A stretch of DNA of 64,000 nt from Ricinus communis (GCF_019578655.1 NC_063256.1:10664001-10728000); one strand, 5' to 3'. Positions 26,731 to 39,224 are shown, counted from the first letter of the stretch. The notes: a model not told the origin generated them from the letters alone. Numbers and translations: made by a program.

Positions 26731-29251
26731 AGATTTTCTTTGGGTTTCTCATTAACTTCAATTCTTTTTAATTTTTTCTATTTTTAATTTTTTTAACTAT
26801 TTTTATTTACTTATATATCTAAATTGAAATAATTTATATTACCCATATTTATTAAAATTTTCCAAATTTATATGTTTATAAAGAAATAAATTTACTCATT
26901 TTTCATTTTAAAAATTATTGTCTTAAAATAAACTCACATCTATCTATTTCTCTTTTCTTTTCTCTTGCTTAAATTCTTTAAAAAATTCTTAAAATAGTGA
27001 TAAAAATAAATAAAAAAATGTGAGATTTTATAAGATAAGATATTTAAATAATTTATAATAAGCATATAAACAATTTAATTTGTAAAATTGATTAAAAATA
27101 TTGTATTAAATGTTTTAGTCAGTTTACATATTTAATTAAATAAAAAAAATTAAAATACTAAATTTATGACCTTCTTTAATAAAGCATCATTTGTTATTTT
27201 TAATTTTTATAGGGATCAAAATTCAAAATAAACACATGCACCCAATGATCAGCATAACCGGAGAGGCTGTGGTAAGAAAATTAAAATTCTGAAACAAGAA
27301 AAGGTTTTGCACTCTAAAGTTGCCATAGAAGCTTCGATTGGCATATCCAATTGCATTGCTGAAGAACATGAGCAAAGTATTTGACAACTACCGTTTTAAA
27401 GAAACAAGAATTTTATATTAGTAACGGGGAAGCAAAATCATCCACCAAAAGATAGAGGTAGAAGAATCAGAAACTCGTATAGAATTGCTAAAACTCTTTT
27501 TATAAATTAAAATAGTTAACCATACTTATTGAATGTCAATGAAGCCAAATTAAAATATCTATATGATTAGATTGAAGATTATGATAAATGATCAAATTTT
27601 AAGAATTTGTTTAAAATATAAATAAATAATTAATATTTACTTCAATATATACTTAACTATTCAATATTTATTTTGTTTTGTTTTAAATTCTATATACTTT
27701 TGTATTTTTTAATTAAATTCAAAATCTTATTATGATACTACCATTAAAGTGTATGAATGATCTAGGCAAAGTAAGTTATTTTCTACCAATTAGAGATAGC
27801 AATTCATCCCGTATCGTGCATAAATTCATAATGCAACCTAGACGGGGTGGAAAATATCGGCCTCGCTTCTAGTGAACAGACGTGGACAGATTTAAACTAT
27901 TCCGTTCTATCTCTATGATAAGATCATTTATTTACAACGGAATGGTATACAAAGTCAACAGATCTCAATTAATACAAATAGGATTTATGGCTACACAAAG
28001 GGTTCCATCGTTTCCGAATTATATTTGATATATATATATAATTTTTAAAAAAATATATTATATATTATTTAAATCTAGATTTTATTTTTTCAATTATATT
28101 TAATAATAGTTAAAATATTAAATAAATATATTTAAAAATTAATAAAAATATAGTAAATATCATCCAAATCTAACCCAGTTTTGGTTAAATTTTTATTTTT
28201 TAATTTTGTAGCCGGCCGAAATTCTTGACAGAACCGGAATAGGAATAGGAAAGGCCAATCCGGTTCCATTGCCATTCCCATTAGCAATTTTGAGAGATTT
28301 GCAATACATGCTAGCTTCTCTGGAAATGCGAGAAAAGAGAATAGAAGACAATGACTCAAGTTTCAATTCCTGGAATTGAGGAAGCTTTTTAGAAAGTGAG
28401 ACTGTCAATGGATAAATAATCTACAGTTAGATTTTGATATAGATATGATTGACTGCCAACTCCTTCGAAATAGTAACGCATGAATTTCACGTGGTACGAG
28501 CTAGAAAACAAATGAAATTCTATGCTTAAATTTATATGTTTTTATGTTATTTAATAATATTATATTTTATTTTAAAAAAATTATTTAAAATACAATAAAA
28601 TATCTCTATTTAGAAATAATGTTTATATAGTTGTATAAAATTGTGGTTCTAATTTGAGTGAATTCTAAATAAAAATAATTTTTATATTTAATAAGTTATA
28701 AGTTTTTTAAAAATATTAATTTATTATAAAAATATATATATATATATTATTTTATTATATTAATTTTATTTGTATGATATAATAAAATATTACTGTATTT
28801 TATTTTAGTTATTATTATTTTATTAATAAAATTAATTAGTAAATTAAAAAAATTAATATTTAAATTTTTATTAATTATAAATTTTATTTGATTTGAAATG
28901 TACTATTATAAACAGGTTTTAGCGTATATGAATAGTAACTTTGTTTCAACTATGACAAATTTGAATTTGAATTTGAATTTAATTGATCTATTTGGAGTTT
29001 AAATGAGATAAAATGGATGTTAGAGAATAAGTTAAAGGGTGTTCAAAAGAAAGATGAACAAGGTTTAGGGTTGTCTGTAATTTGCATTGAGAAAACAAAA
29101 AGAGATTTCGGTATAAACCAGACCCGAATCGTTCGACATAATACACACAATTAATGAGCGGGATTGGGAATCTTGAAATTGAGAAACGAACAAAACACTA
29201 AATACTGTTATGATTTTCTCTCGGCTCAAACAATAATAATAATAAATAATA
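26731..29251. other. AT-rich intergenic DNA between SDE2 and ATG6
   Basis: Mostly AT-rich, with no gene. Two moderately complex patches (about 27235-27480 and 27760-28010) and a GC-richer piece near 28200-28330 may be old transposon remnants, but no terminal repeats were found. A TA microsatellite lies near 28733-28748. An AAT-rich tract (29230-29251) immediately precedes the ATG6 start. Confidence 0.5.
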
Positions 29252-31596
29252 ATGAACAAGGAAGGTACGATGACCGATAAGTCTCGGACCTTTCCGGTGG
29301 ATCCGAATCTTCCTCGATGGGTATGCCAGAACTGCCGCCACTCCCTTTGTATCGTCGGCGTCGATTCCTACGCCGACAAGTTCTTGAACGAATCTTCTTC
29401 TCGCTCCGGTTAGCCTTTCCTTTCGTCTCCTTTTTATTTCTTCCAGTTTTTTTCTATTATTGCAAATAATTAGGGTCGTTAATCATTAATTATTAATTGT
29501 AGCTCCAAGCAGTTCTGGCAGCTTAAGATTTTCTTTCAATTATGAGTCTGTCGATCTCAATTTTAGTCTAGAATTGAATCTTTCCTTGCTCGTAGGTTGT
29601 GCTTGTTGGCTGCAATGCAATGAAAAATCATCAGTCATTCTAAATTTTATGAACTTCAATACGATTGCAGATTGCGATTTGTTTATTTTATATGTTTCTG
29701 AATTTTAAGCTCGTCTTATAAAGATCAATTACCCTTGGGTTATCCTGCACGTGGAATGAAGAAGTAGAAAAAACAAAAAGGATAAATATAAGTGATAACT
29801 TGATTCTTCGACGCCATGGTAAATAGGAGAAATTTTAGAACTTGTTTTTTTGCCATTTCAGAAAAAAAATACATGAAAATCTATGTGAGGTTAGGGTTTG
29901 TACAAACAGTCCATTCTCGTTGACTTGAATTGGACGATTGCTTTGGTGATTATTGTCTAAAATGTTATATTTGCAGCTATGCAGGGCTTCTCAATGCATG
30001 GTGCCAACAGTGTTTTAGGTTCAACACGTATGGACAATTCTTTTGTTGTGTTGCCCAAACAAAGACCACTGCAGGCGCAGGGAGTCCCTCCTCGCCCTCG
30101 TGGTGGACCTCTTCAGCCTCCTGAGTCAGGCCAGTCTTGTGGAAAGGCAATGGATGAGTCTTTTGTGGTTGTATACAATTCTGAGCCTGCATCTGATGGA
30201 GGTGGGACACATTTACCATTGCTAGAAGGAGGACATAATGGTCTGTTGCAGCCCAACAACAATGGGTTCCACTCCACTATAACTGTCTTGAAACGTGCAT
30301 TTGAGATTGCTACTACCCAGACACAGGTAGAAGACCTATCAAAGTATTTATTGTGATTCTCTTATGTTGAGTTTTCAAATTCCTGGTTACTGCATGCTAG
30401 CAAGATTGAAGGTTGTTATAGATGTATTCAGATCTTAATCCCTGTGTTTCATTTTCCACTTTCAGGTTGAACAACCTTTATGCCTCGAGTGCATGAGGGT
30501 ATTATCTGATAAACTTGATAAGGAGGTTGAAGATGTAAACAGAGATATTGAAGCATATGTAGCCTGCCTTCAGCGTTTCGAGGGGGAAGCACGAGATGTT
30601 CTTAGTGAGGCTGATTTTCTTAAGGAGAAGCTCAAGGTGCATACTTGCCTCTGGAACTTGATTCATCATCTATTCATCTTTGAACTTATTAAACTTACCA
30701 GGAAATTCTATAAATAAACTGTTGGGAATCTGGCCGTGCTGATGCAGCTATCTTGCAGACACAAGGAGCTTTTCAGAGTGAGGTTTAGTCAGCTAATATT
30801 ATGGAATGGATGAGTATGATAGAAGAATCTGTGTCATGAGATGAGTAATTTAAGACAAATGTGTAAAAAACACCTTAGGAACCCATTGTCACTGTCAGTA
30901 ACTGAAGTTATATCTCACTATTTCTTCTTTTAGTTAGTGGGGTAAAAATTGAAGGGATGAATAAGCAAGGATTTATATGGTCACTCATTTTTCGTAGAGT
31001 TGAACTACAAATTTTTTGATACAATTAAGAATAGATCAAACAGATTTTTCTGATCCAGTTTGCAACTCTTATTGAATTACCTGGGTGGTAGTGGCACACA
31101 TCCATATTACCACTGACGTGTCTTGCTTCATATCCTGCATTATGTTTCTGAATTCATTATGTTCTATTTATTCGGGTCAAATTTTTATGTGCACATTTAC
31201 TTCACTTTTAAGATTGAAGAAGAAGAAAGAAAACTTGAAGCAGCAATCGAGGAAATAGAGAAACAAAATGCAGAAGTAAATGCTGAGCTGAACGAACTGG
31301 AGTTGAAGTCTTTTCGCTTCAAAGAATTAGAGGAGCGGTAAGTTATCTTTGCTGGCCATATGCCGCACTTCTTTGCGTGCATGTTTGTGGCTGGATTGTT
31401 CTTTTCACTGTACAGTCTAATATGTGTTTCAGTGGATTATACACTTTATTTTACATCCTTGGTGCTGGTTGTTGGTCATTCATGTTTCTTTGGCTCAATA
31501 TTTGACAGGTACTGGCAAGAGTTTAATAACTTTCAGTTTCAATTGATTTCCCATCAGGTGTGTGTCTGCAATTGTGAACTAATTCCACCAATATGC

Positions 31597-31647
<51 letters not shown>

Positions 31648-34193
31648 ATATATAGATATACACATATACGCACACATTGTCTTTCAAGTGACCAATTTAT
31701 GAGCATTTATTAATCTTCCTAATTATTTATTTCTGTTTTTACTCCCCTTTCTGTATTCTTACTAGAATTGCCTAAAACTTTCTTGTCAACAGGAAGAGAG
31801 GGATGCAATTCTAGCAAAGACTGAAGTTTCACAAGCACATTTGGAGTTGTTAAAGAGAAGTAATGTACTGAATGATGCCTTCCCTATCCATCATGATGGA
31901 GAATTTGGAACAATAAACACTTTCCGCCTTGGAAGACTTCCTAAAATTCCGGTAAACAAACATGTGAATATTTTTCTGCTTTGTGAGAATGCCTATGGTG
32001 GTTTAATTAAGATTCTACCCTTTCTCTATCTTCCCTCTATGAAAACAGAGCTGGAAATTTGTTGTAAAATATGCACTCTATGTCTCATCAACAAGCATAG
32101 AGGCTACAAGTTAATTGGAAGTTCCTCTCACAAATAATGATTATTTTTGTTTTTGCCTCTTGTAAAATAACATTTTAATCTGTTCTTCTGGTCTCATGAG
32201 ATTCATTTAATACAAATGAAATAGACTGTTGCATGGCAGCTTCCTAGTTCTCATAGTCACACACATTTTCTTAATAAAACAAATATGTTTGTTGTGTGGA
32301 AACATCCAGGTTGAATGGGACGAGATAAATGCTGCTTGGGGCCAAGCTTGTCTTCTCCTCCACACTATGTGTCAATATTACAAGCCAAAATTCCTGTATC
32401 CTTTCCTGATGAGGCAGTCTTTTTATTTGTTTTCTGTAATAAGTAATTTCTTACTGGATTCTTGATGCCTTCATGTAATTGTTGATACTTGATACTAAAC
32501 ATAAGTGTGCAAAAAATACTCAAATTGTGGGTGTGATATATGCATTTGTTTTTTGTCCAGAAATGGGCAAGTTATTTCCTCATATATGCCTTTGTATGAA
32601 GAAAACATGAGTGATTTGGTTTTTAAAGTAGCAGGTCTTTTAATTTCTAACCAAGTGAAGGTGAACTTTCGTTTTATATGTAAAGCGATCCTATTAATGT
32701 GTCCTTAATTAAGTTTTTAGATATCGAATAAAAATGCTTCCTATGGGGAGTTACCCGCGGATAATGGATGCCAACAACAGTGTTTATGACTTGTAAGTCT
32801 CAATTGCCCCTTTGATTCTTTGTCTCTTATGTCCAATTTGATTTGACTAGTAAAGTAAACGGACTGAATTGGTAGGCCTACCTTCTTGGTAGGAGAACAT
32901 AATGTGTGAAATGGTGATTGGTGCTTTTGTAGAACTTGCATCTGCTATCTGGTTTCGTTTCAGTCTGTTACTTTCAAGTCTCAGTAACCTGTTTGATTCT
33001 TTATTTCAACTAACCTATGTATATTTCTTAGGTTTGGTCCTGTGAACTTGTTCTGGAGTACTCGATATGATAAAGCAATGACATTGTTCTTGACATGCCT
33101 CAAGGACTTTGCGGAGTTTGCATACTTGAAAGATCAAGAAAATAACATTCCACCTGAGAAGCGATTTAAACTTCCATACAAGTAAGTCTTGTTTCCTTTA
33201 AGAAATATGCTTAGAGGTGTTTCACTGTCTTCGTTTTCTGTGTGTTCGGTGCTGTAATTTTGTCAACTTATCCTGTATTATGACTGCCAAAATAGAACCT
33301 GTATTCTTGTTCATGGGATTTTCTGCCTTAAATGTTTAGGTAACATGGGGGTAAATGTTTGTAGGAAGTGATATTGGAAAGTTAAATGTTTAGCAGGAGT
33401 ATAAATATTGGGGTAATGCTACTCACCCGCCTCTATGTTGTACCGCTTTTACCTCCTGAAGTGGCAACTTTAGCTTTCTACCTACTATCTCCCTTCATCT
33501 TTTTCAAAATTGAGCTCACTGAAGTATAAGCATTGGACCACCACTTTTGCTAGACGTCAAACTTTTAGAACAAGGAAAAAAATGAGAAAAGAATTACCAG
33601 GAAATATTACGACCTTTTCACGCATTCTATTCTTCAAGATTTTTCATCACTGCTAAAACTTTTTGTTCAATTAATTTAAATTGAACTCAGCAATCCGCTT
33701 GTTCTGGAGTTCACCACCACGGACGAGCTATTGATTAGTCTTTTTTAGAAAAGGTATAGAAAGGAGAATACTAAATCACCATTTTGTCCTAATCACAATC
33801 AAAATAAGACGAATAATGCTACGCAGGGTGGTAAAATTGCAGTACATGGTTAGGTGGGTTGTATAGCCTTTTTCATAAATATTGGAGTTGATGATATGGT
33901 ATGTTTTAGTAGATAATAGAAATAAGCCTTAAATTTGCAGGATTGAGAATGACAAAGTGGAAAACCACACTATCACACAAAGTTTCAATAAGCCGGAGAA
34001 TTGGACCAAAGCTCTCAAGTATACTCTCTGCAATTTGAAATGGGCTCTCTATTGGTTTATTGGAAATACAAACTTCCAGCCTCTCAATTTAGTGGTTCCC
34101 TCGCGAGTTGAAGTTCCAGCTGTAGCTTCTTTGTACGCAAAGCGTGGTGTTGATTCCAAATCTGAATCTCGGCAGCACATATCAAGACCTTGA
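29252..34193 (+). CDS. ATG6: Autophagy protein ATG6 / Beclin-1
   Basis: Core subunit of the class III PI3-kinase complex (with VPS34 and VPS15) that makes PI3P for autophagosome formation and vacuolar sorting. Ten exons: 29252-29408, 29977-30326, 30466-30636, 31213-31337, 31509-31557, 31793-31951, 32310-32395, 32721-32792, 33032-33181, 33941-34193. They total 1572 nt, 523 aa, normal for plant ATG6. The N-terminus has a CQNC pair (CQNCRHSL), and exon 3 a second CLEC pair. A coiled coil with heptad-like Glu/Lys runs about 180-285. The BARA domain follows, with conserved [10 protein letters not shown] and [19 protein letters not shown] 29252 is chosen; a second in-frame ATG at 29270 is an alternative. 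Intron 9 carries a Mutator-like insertion. Confidence 0.95.
31593..31645. repeat. Compound (TA)n(GA)n microsatellite in an ATG6 intron
   Basis: A TA run passes directly into a GA run of about 15 repeats, then into a short TA-rich stretch. It lies in the intron after the exon ending at 31557. It is probably length-polymorphic between individuals. Confidence 0.8.
33412..33874. mobile_element. Non-autonomous Mutator-like element in ATG6 intron 9
   Basis: A 463-bp segment is flanked by an identical 11-base repeat, ATAAATATTGG (33401-33411 and 33875-33885). Its ends are imperfect inverted repeats. The left starts GGTAATGCTACTCACCCGCC. The right, read in reverse, starts GAAAAAGGCTATACAACCCACC, and similarity continues through a TTTTACC motif. 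A 9-11 bp target duplication is the signature of the Mutator superfamily. No coding capacity. It sits in the intron before the last ATG6 exon and leaves the splice sites untouched. Confidence 0.72.
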
Positions 34194-35167
34194 AACCATG
34201 CTTCGCTATTGCAATTTATGTAATATACTAACTTGTGAATAGAAATAGGTTTACATAGATCATCCAAATCACATCTTTACCTGAAATGTTGTATCATAGC
34301 AGTTGTTTGGAATATTCATCACAGAAGTTGCTGTAATTTTATTTTTTCCTTCTTCCAAATTCTATGCTATTTTAGTACCACTCGTCTTCTCGTACAAGAT
34401 TAGCAGTGCAAAGATCAATTTCTAGTTGCGGACATGTCCAAAAATGATTACAAATGGGGTGTAACATGATCTGATTTTGCTCATTTTTTAACTCGATTTA
34501 AAAAAATGATTTAAGTTCGATTTTATTTTTAAACTCATTAATGATATGCTCGATAATGAGCTTTTAAGCTCGTTACAAATAATATATATATATTATTTAT
34601 AATATTAAGGTAAATATATATATTCTAAAATAAACTTTACTGGAAAAAGTTGGAAATTTTTTATTATTTTTTATCTTTAAATATATTAATAATAGTTTTT
34701 AAGATTTTTTATTAAAAAAATGACTTGTTTTCGTTTTAGTTGAATATGATATTTTTATTTATTTTTAGAGAATGTTAACTTTATATCTATTATTTTTTTT
34801 CCTAATTAGTTGAATATTAATAGAAATTTTTTATTTTATTTTTATTAATTTATATAACAAAAAAAAGTAAAAGTATAAAAAAATTTAATATTTTAAATAA
34901 TTCGAGTTTGATTCGGATTCGGCTCATTATTTAACTCTTTATTCGAGTTTGGTTAAAATAGAATTAATTTTAATCACTAGTATAATTGTATAGAGCCCAA
35001 TTTGAATAATAACATGATCAAATCAACTCTACTCGTTTTCACTCCCGGCTGCAACCTGAGTTTTTGGAAAAGAGAACAGATTATGGAAGCCATCTGAATT
35101 GAACATAGAGAACAAGTTGGGGTTAAGACATATGGGTAGTTCCTGTCGATGCTAGTGTCGTTTATTT

Positions 35168-35218
<51 letters not shown>

Positions 35219-35334
35219 AGTTTGTTAGGGTTAAAAAATAGCACAAAGCTATATATGATGCGTGTTGTTTTGCATTACGAGTTCCTTGTTCTAGTCATGC
35301 ATGGAAGCAGTAAGAAAGAAGCAACAATGTGCAA
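34194..35334. other. ATG6 3' UTR and AT-rich spacer
   Basis: The first 200 bases are the likely ATG6 3' UTR. About 34440-34980 is AT-rich with scattered CTCGA/GAGCTT-type motifs that suggest an eroded repeat, with no defined ends. A TA microsatellite of about 20 repeats lies at 35175-35216. No gene was seen. Confidence 0.5.
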
Positions 35335-35353
35335 GTCACAAGCCCCTTGTGAC
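35335..35353. promoter_or_regulatory. Palindromic promoter element, LTP copy 1
   Basis: GTCACAAGCCCCTTGTGAC is a perfect 7-bp inverted repeat around a 5-bp spacer. It lies 114 bases before the LTP ATG and about 38 bases before a TATA-like TATTTAAAT (35392-35400). The same palindrome with a different spacer stands before the second LTP gene (38661-38679), which suggests a retained regulatory site. The binding factor is unknown. Confidence 0.6.
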
Positions 35354-35466
35354 AACAACAGAACTAAACCGAACAAACCTTAATAGTCATGTATTTAAAT
35401 TCCCCAATTCGCAAGCCTCCTCTACGACTGAGATTTGAAGCATACCATAATACTTGTTTCCGAGCC

Positions 35467-35922
35467 ATGTCGGGGGCAGCGGCCGCAACTCGCCTGTTTG
35501 CATTTCTAAACCTACTCTTACTACTTTCAAAAGCAGCTCTCCCTTACCCTGTAAGTGCTGTTCCATGTTCCGACGTTGTGACTAAGGTAATTCCATGCCT
35601 GGATTACGTAGCTGGCAAATCAAACGATCCTTCCAAGCCTTGTTGTGGTGGAGTAAAGCAACTCTGGGACCTCACTAAAACCAAACCTGATAAGCAAGCT
35701 GTGTGCGAGTGCCTTAAGAAACAATTGTCGCCTATAAAATATGACCCGAATCGCATCGCTCAACTTCCCAAGAAATGTGGCTTGTCCTTTACTCTTCCCC
35801 CGATTACTCCTAAATACGACTGCACCACGTCTCTCTCTTTCTCTATCTTTTTCTCTCGAGCATATTTATATAATGGTGTACCAACAGTAACGTGATTAAT
35901 TTCTTGATGCAGGGTTGTTTAA
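35467..35922 (+). CDS. LTP: Non-specific lipid transfer protein, type 1 (copy 1)
   Basis: Small secreted protein that carries lipids in the cell wall and cuticle. Exons 35467-35828 and 35913-35922 give 123 aa, including a signal peptide of about 30 residues. The eight-cysteine nsLTP pattern is complete: C (PCSD), C (IPCL), CC (PCCGG), CxC (VCEC), C (KKCG) and C (YDCT). There are 19 residues between CC and CxC, as in type 1. The last intron falls three codons before the stop, so the spliced tail is CTTVV. Reading through the intron would instead add about 22 residues. An upstream in-frame ATG (35389) exists, but the methionine at 35467 is followed directly by the hydrophobic signal. It is tandem with the gene at 38808. 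Confidence 0.9.
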
Positions 35923-37045
35923 GCCTCAGGTTCTGTTGCCTGACGGGGAGCCACTAAAGTTGCTGCAGAGTAATAAATGGCAGAATGAACGAAGCATATG
36001 CCAGCTTTATATATGTTTGTCCTAAAAGAAAATCTCAACTTTCATACTGTAATAATATCCTCAGTGTTCGGGGTTATCATTCAAGATAAATAAATTTGTA
36101 AACTTAGTTAATTTCATATGTAATACAACTCTCCCCTTCATAATTTAATGCCAATAATTAAGTGGAATTCTGAATATGACTGCCCATCTAATCCTGCATT
36201 CGGGAAATTCGAATATTTTTTCAATTACCGGGCACTGCAGATTCAGTTCCTGGAAAAATATTTTCAGGGATCCCTTCTACTACCTTAACGGCAGAAGTCA
36301 GACGCAGAAGTAATTTGATTTATAATTTTGGACATCTTATTTGAATATGTAAAAGAAAAATATCTGTCAATGTAGGTAAATTGAGAAAATATTTCTTCAA
36401 TTATGCCATTTTGCATTAGATTGTAAAATTCAGCATTTAAAAGTGACAAGATTGACAGTTTAAGTGTTGATCTTGTGGGATGCTGTGCAAGTAGATGGTG
36501 GACAGTCATAAAGAAGATTTATGAAAAATCCATTCATGGTTTTGGCCATGATTTTTGGACAAGATATGGTCAACAGTCGCATAATATTGAAAAAAAAGAA
36601 AAGAAAAGAAATTACCATATAAGCGAAAGGAGTGCTAAATTAATGTCATTTTCAAAAAGAAAACACATTAAAAAAAATCATTAATAAGAAAGAGTTCCAT
36701 AGCAGCCATATATCAGCAAAAACTGAGAATATTATTTAATTTTATTAATAAAATAAAAAAATCACTTCAATTAAAAAAAATCATGTATTTAAATTAAAGA
36801 AAGGATTTTTGTATATATATTAGTGGTAGGTATAAGCCCTTTTTTCTGCTGTATGTTAATTTCTAGCAGAATCATTAAATATATAAATTATAATTATTAC
36901 TGTCTAGTTGTGAAAAAATAAATGAAATTATATAAAAAAAGATTATTAATTTTACAAAATTTAATGAATTACGTACGTTTGACTCGAATTTGGTTTTGCA
37001 TTTCAGAGTTTCTTCTTGTTGTCTCTCTCAGCAAAGACGGTGAGT
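35923..37045. other. LTP copy 1 3' UTR and spacer
   Basis: The first part shares the start of the 3' UTR (TTAAGCCTCAGGTT) with the second LTP gene, supporting duplication. The remainder is AT-rich without supported genes. The frames around 36285-36684 have no recognisable features. Confidence 0.5.
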
Positions 37046-37055
37046 GAGTGAGAGC

Positions 37056-37858
37056 GGGTTAATTGCACCGCTGGTACCAAACTTTCACACTTTCTTTCAA
37101 ATGGTACCAAACCTTCAATTTGTTTTTTTTGGTACCACTCCTATTATTTCTGTATCTTCCGCCAGTACCAAAGAGGAATTCGACACTTATTTGCTGATGT
37201 GGCTGCCGGATTTTGAATTAATAACACACCATTTGCCACATATGTTACTGACTCAACAAATAGTTATCCAACTCAGCAATTAAAAACGTCTAGTTTTTAT
37301 TCCCAATTTATAACCCTAAACCTAGTTTTTATTCAAACCATTGTCAGATTTGCAGAAAAATGGCGGTAGGAGGCTGCACTAGCAGCAGTAGCGAGGATGA
37401 GCAACTCCCTCCTCAAGCTCGACGTGGAACAGCGAGGAAGGAAAAAGAAAAAGGGCAGCGCCAGTGAAGGACGTAGGGAGGAAGAAGTTTCGGTGGCTGG
37501 TAGTAGTGATGGGTGGCTAGAAATGGTGGAGATGGGTGGGGAGAGGTGTACCGGGGCAGGAAGAAGGAGCAAGAGGATGGGGGCTTGAGTGATATTTTTC
37601 AAAAGATAAAAATTTTCATAAACATCCCCTCTAATTGCTGATTAGGAATTAAGTTGTTGAGTCAGCAACAGGTGTGGCAAGTGGTGTGTTATCAATTCAA
37701 AATCCGGCAGCCACATCAGCAAATAAGTGCCGGATTCCTCTTTGGTACTGGCGGAAGATACAGAAATAATAGGAGTGGTACCAAAAAGAAACAAATTGAA
37801 GATTTGGTACCATTTGGAAAAAAGTGCGAAAATTTGGTACCAGCGGTGCAATTAACCC
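37056..37858. mobile_element. Mutator-like element with ~225-bp terminal inverted repeats
   Basis: An 803-bp element flanked by an identical 10-bp target duplication, GAGTGAGAGC (37046-37055 and 37859-37868). The left arm (37056 to about 37283) and right arm (about 37632-37858) are inverted copies. They look roughly 90% identical and begin GGGTTAATTGCACCGCTGGT in both orientations. Between them lies a markedly GC-richer 240-bp core (about 37355-37590) with a 35-codon frame from ATG 37360 (MAVGGCTSSSSEDEQ). Its composition unlike the arms could mean a captured gene fragment (Pack-MULE). No transposase is present, so the element is non-autonomous. Frames on either arm are mirror images of each other and are not genes. 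Confidence 0.88.
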
Positions 37859-37868
37859 GAGTGAGAGC

Positions 37869-38660
37869 ACTTAATTGCAAGTAGAAAAACAAATAAGCAG
37901 AAGAAGACCGAGAATGGTTCTCTTTGGTCTTCCGACTAAAGAGCATTACGCTTTTGAAATGGAGGTGAATGAGCAAATTCACTTCACTCCAGGCATATCG
38001 CATTAAATTAAAATGGCATAAGATGAGAGACACCACCATGTCTCTTTCATACTTTGAGAAGTTTCAAATTATATGTTGGTACTCTCCAATTTCATTTACT
38101 ATGTGGAAGAACAAGTCTATGACATTATCCAGGATTAGAAGAATCAAACTAATTTGCACTAATAAAAGAACATGTCTATGTATATACTAGGGCCTGTTAC
38201 GGATTACTGTGGGTCCTAAATAGAAAACAGATTTAGAATATCTTTTAGTAACTTAATGAAACTACTCTTCTCCGACTGTAGTTTTTAAAAGACAAATTAA
38301 GTGATTTTCAGTTCCTCTTTGATTGAAGCTTGATTATGGGCTTGATCTTGTTTAATGGGTTTGTTTATACTAAAAGGGGCAACAGATTATTGGTTCGCTT
38401 GGCACGTAACTATCTATGGCAAAGCAGACTTCATAATGGAAGCCTAATCTAACTGCATCAGACTATTCAGCATTCATTTCTTAAACGAGCTTATGAGATG
38501 AATGACGTTTGTTCGCCTCTTGAACTAATCAACTTGAACATGCAATTATTGCTAATGGAAAAGAAATGCACTTCAATTTGAATAGCTAAACAGATGATGC
38601 ATATTCTTACGTTTCTTGCCTACTCCAGGCAAGAAATTGTTGTTCTGAAAAAATATGCAA
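37869..38660. other. Spacer upstream of LTP copy 2
   Basis: Ordinary, moderately AT-rich sequence with no supported gene or repeat. It contains the distal promoter of the second LTP gene. Confidence 0.45.
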
Positions 38661-38679
38661 GTCACAAATTCCTTGTGAC
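38661..38679. promoter_or_regulatory. Palindromic promoter element, LTP copy 2
   Basis: GTCACAAATTCCTTGTGAC has the same 7-bp arms as the element before LTP copy 1 but a different 5-bp spacer. It is 129 bases before the ATG and about 34 bases before a TATA-like TATTATAAATT (about 38713). Both genes also share AGTCAT just before the TATA-like box. Confidence 0.6.
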
Positions 38680-38807
38680 AAGAAGATAAAAAACATTTGC
38701 AGTCATACCAGCATATTATAAATTAACCCAATCTGGCATATACCAGCTACGGCATTAAATTTGAAGCCATTATCATATATAGCCATATACATTTGGGTGC
38801 CGGTGCC

Positions 38808-39173
38808 ATGTCAAGGGCAGGGGTTATGACTCTACTAATTGTGCTGCTAAACCTAGTCCTCTTGTTACTTCCAAAACCAGTTCTGTCTTCCCCTGTAACT
38901 GGAATTAAATGTTCGAAGGCTGTGCCTATGGTAACTCCCTGCCTGGATTATGTGCGTGACAAGGCAAACGAACCTTCGAAAGCTTGTTGTTCTGGGATTA
39001 AGGACCTTAATGCCTACTGCAAGAACAAAGGTGATAGGCAAGCTGCTTGTGAGTGCCTCAAGAAAGCAGTGGGCAATACGAAAATTGATGTCCCTCGCGT
39101 TCTTAAGCTTCCACATAAATGTGGAATGACCTCTTTTCTCTATGGGGTTAATGTCGACGTAGACTGCAAGAAG

Positions 39174-39224
<51 letters not shown>

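Noticed and set aside
32565..32637. Possible extra ATG6 exon after a ttgtccag acceptor
   Set aside because: It is not part of the conserved ATG6 protein. Joining 32395 directly to 32721 restores the expected PKF-L-YRIK sequence in phase.
35389..35466. Upstream in-frame ATG of LTP copy 1
   Set aside because: It would add 26 polar residues before the signal peptide. The ATG at 35467 gives a normal secretory signal and matches copy 2.
37044..37283. Open frame and its mirror at 37642-37851
   Set aside because: Both lie in the inverted arms of the Mutator-like element and are the same sequence read in opposite directions. They do not form a gene family.
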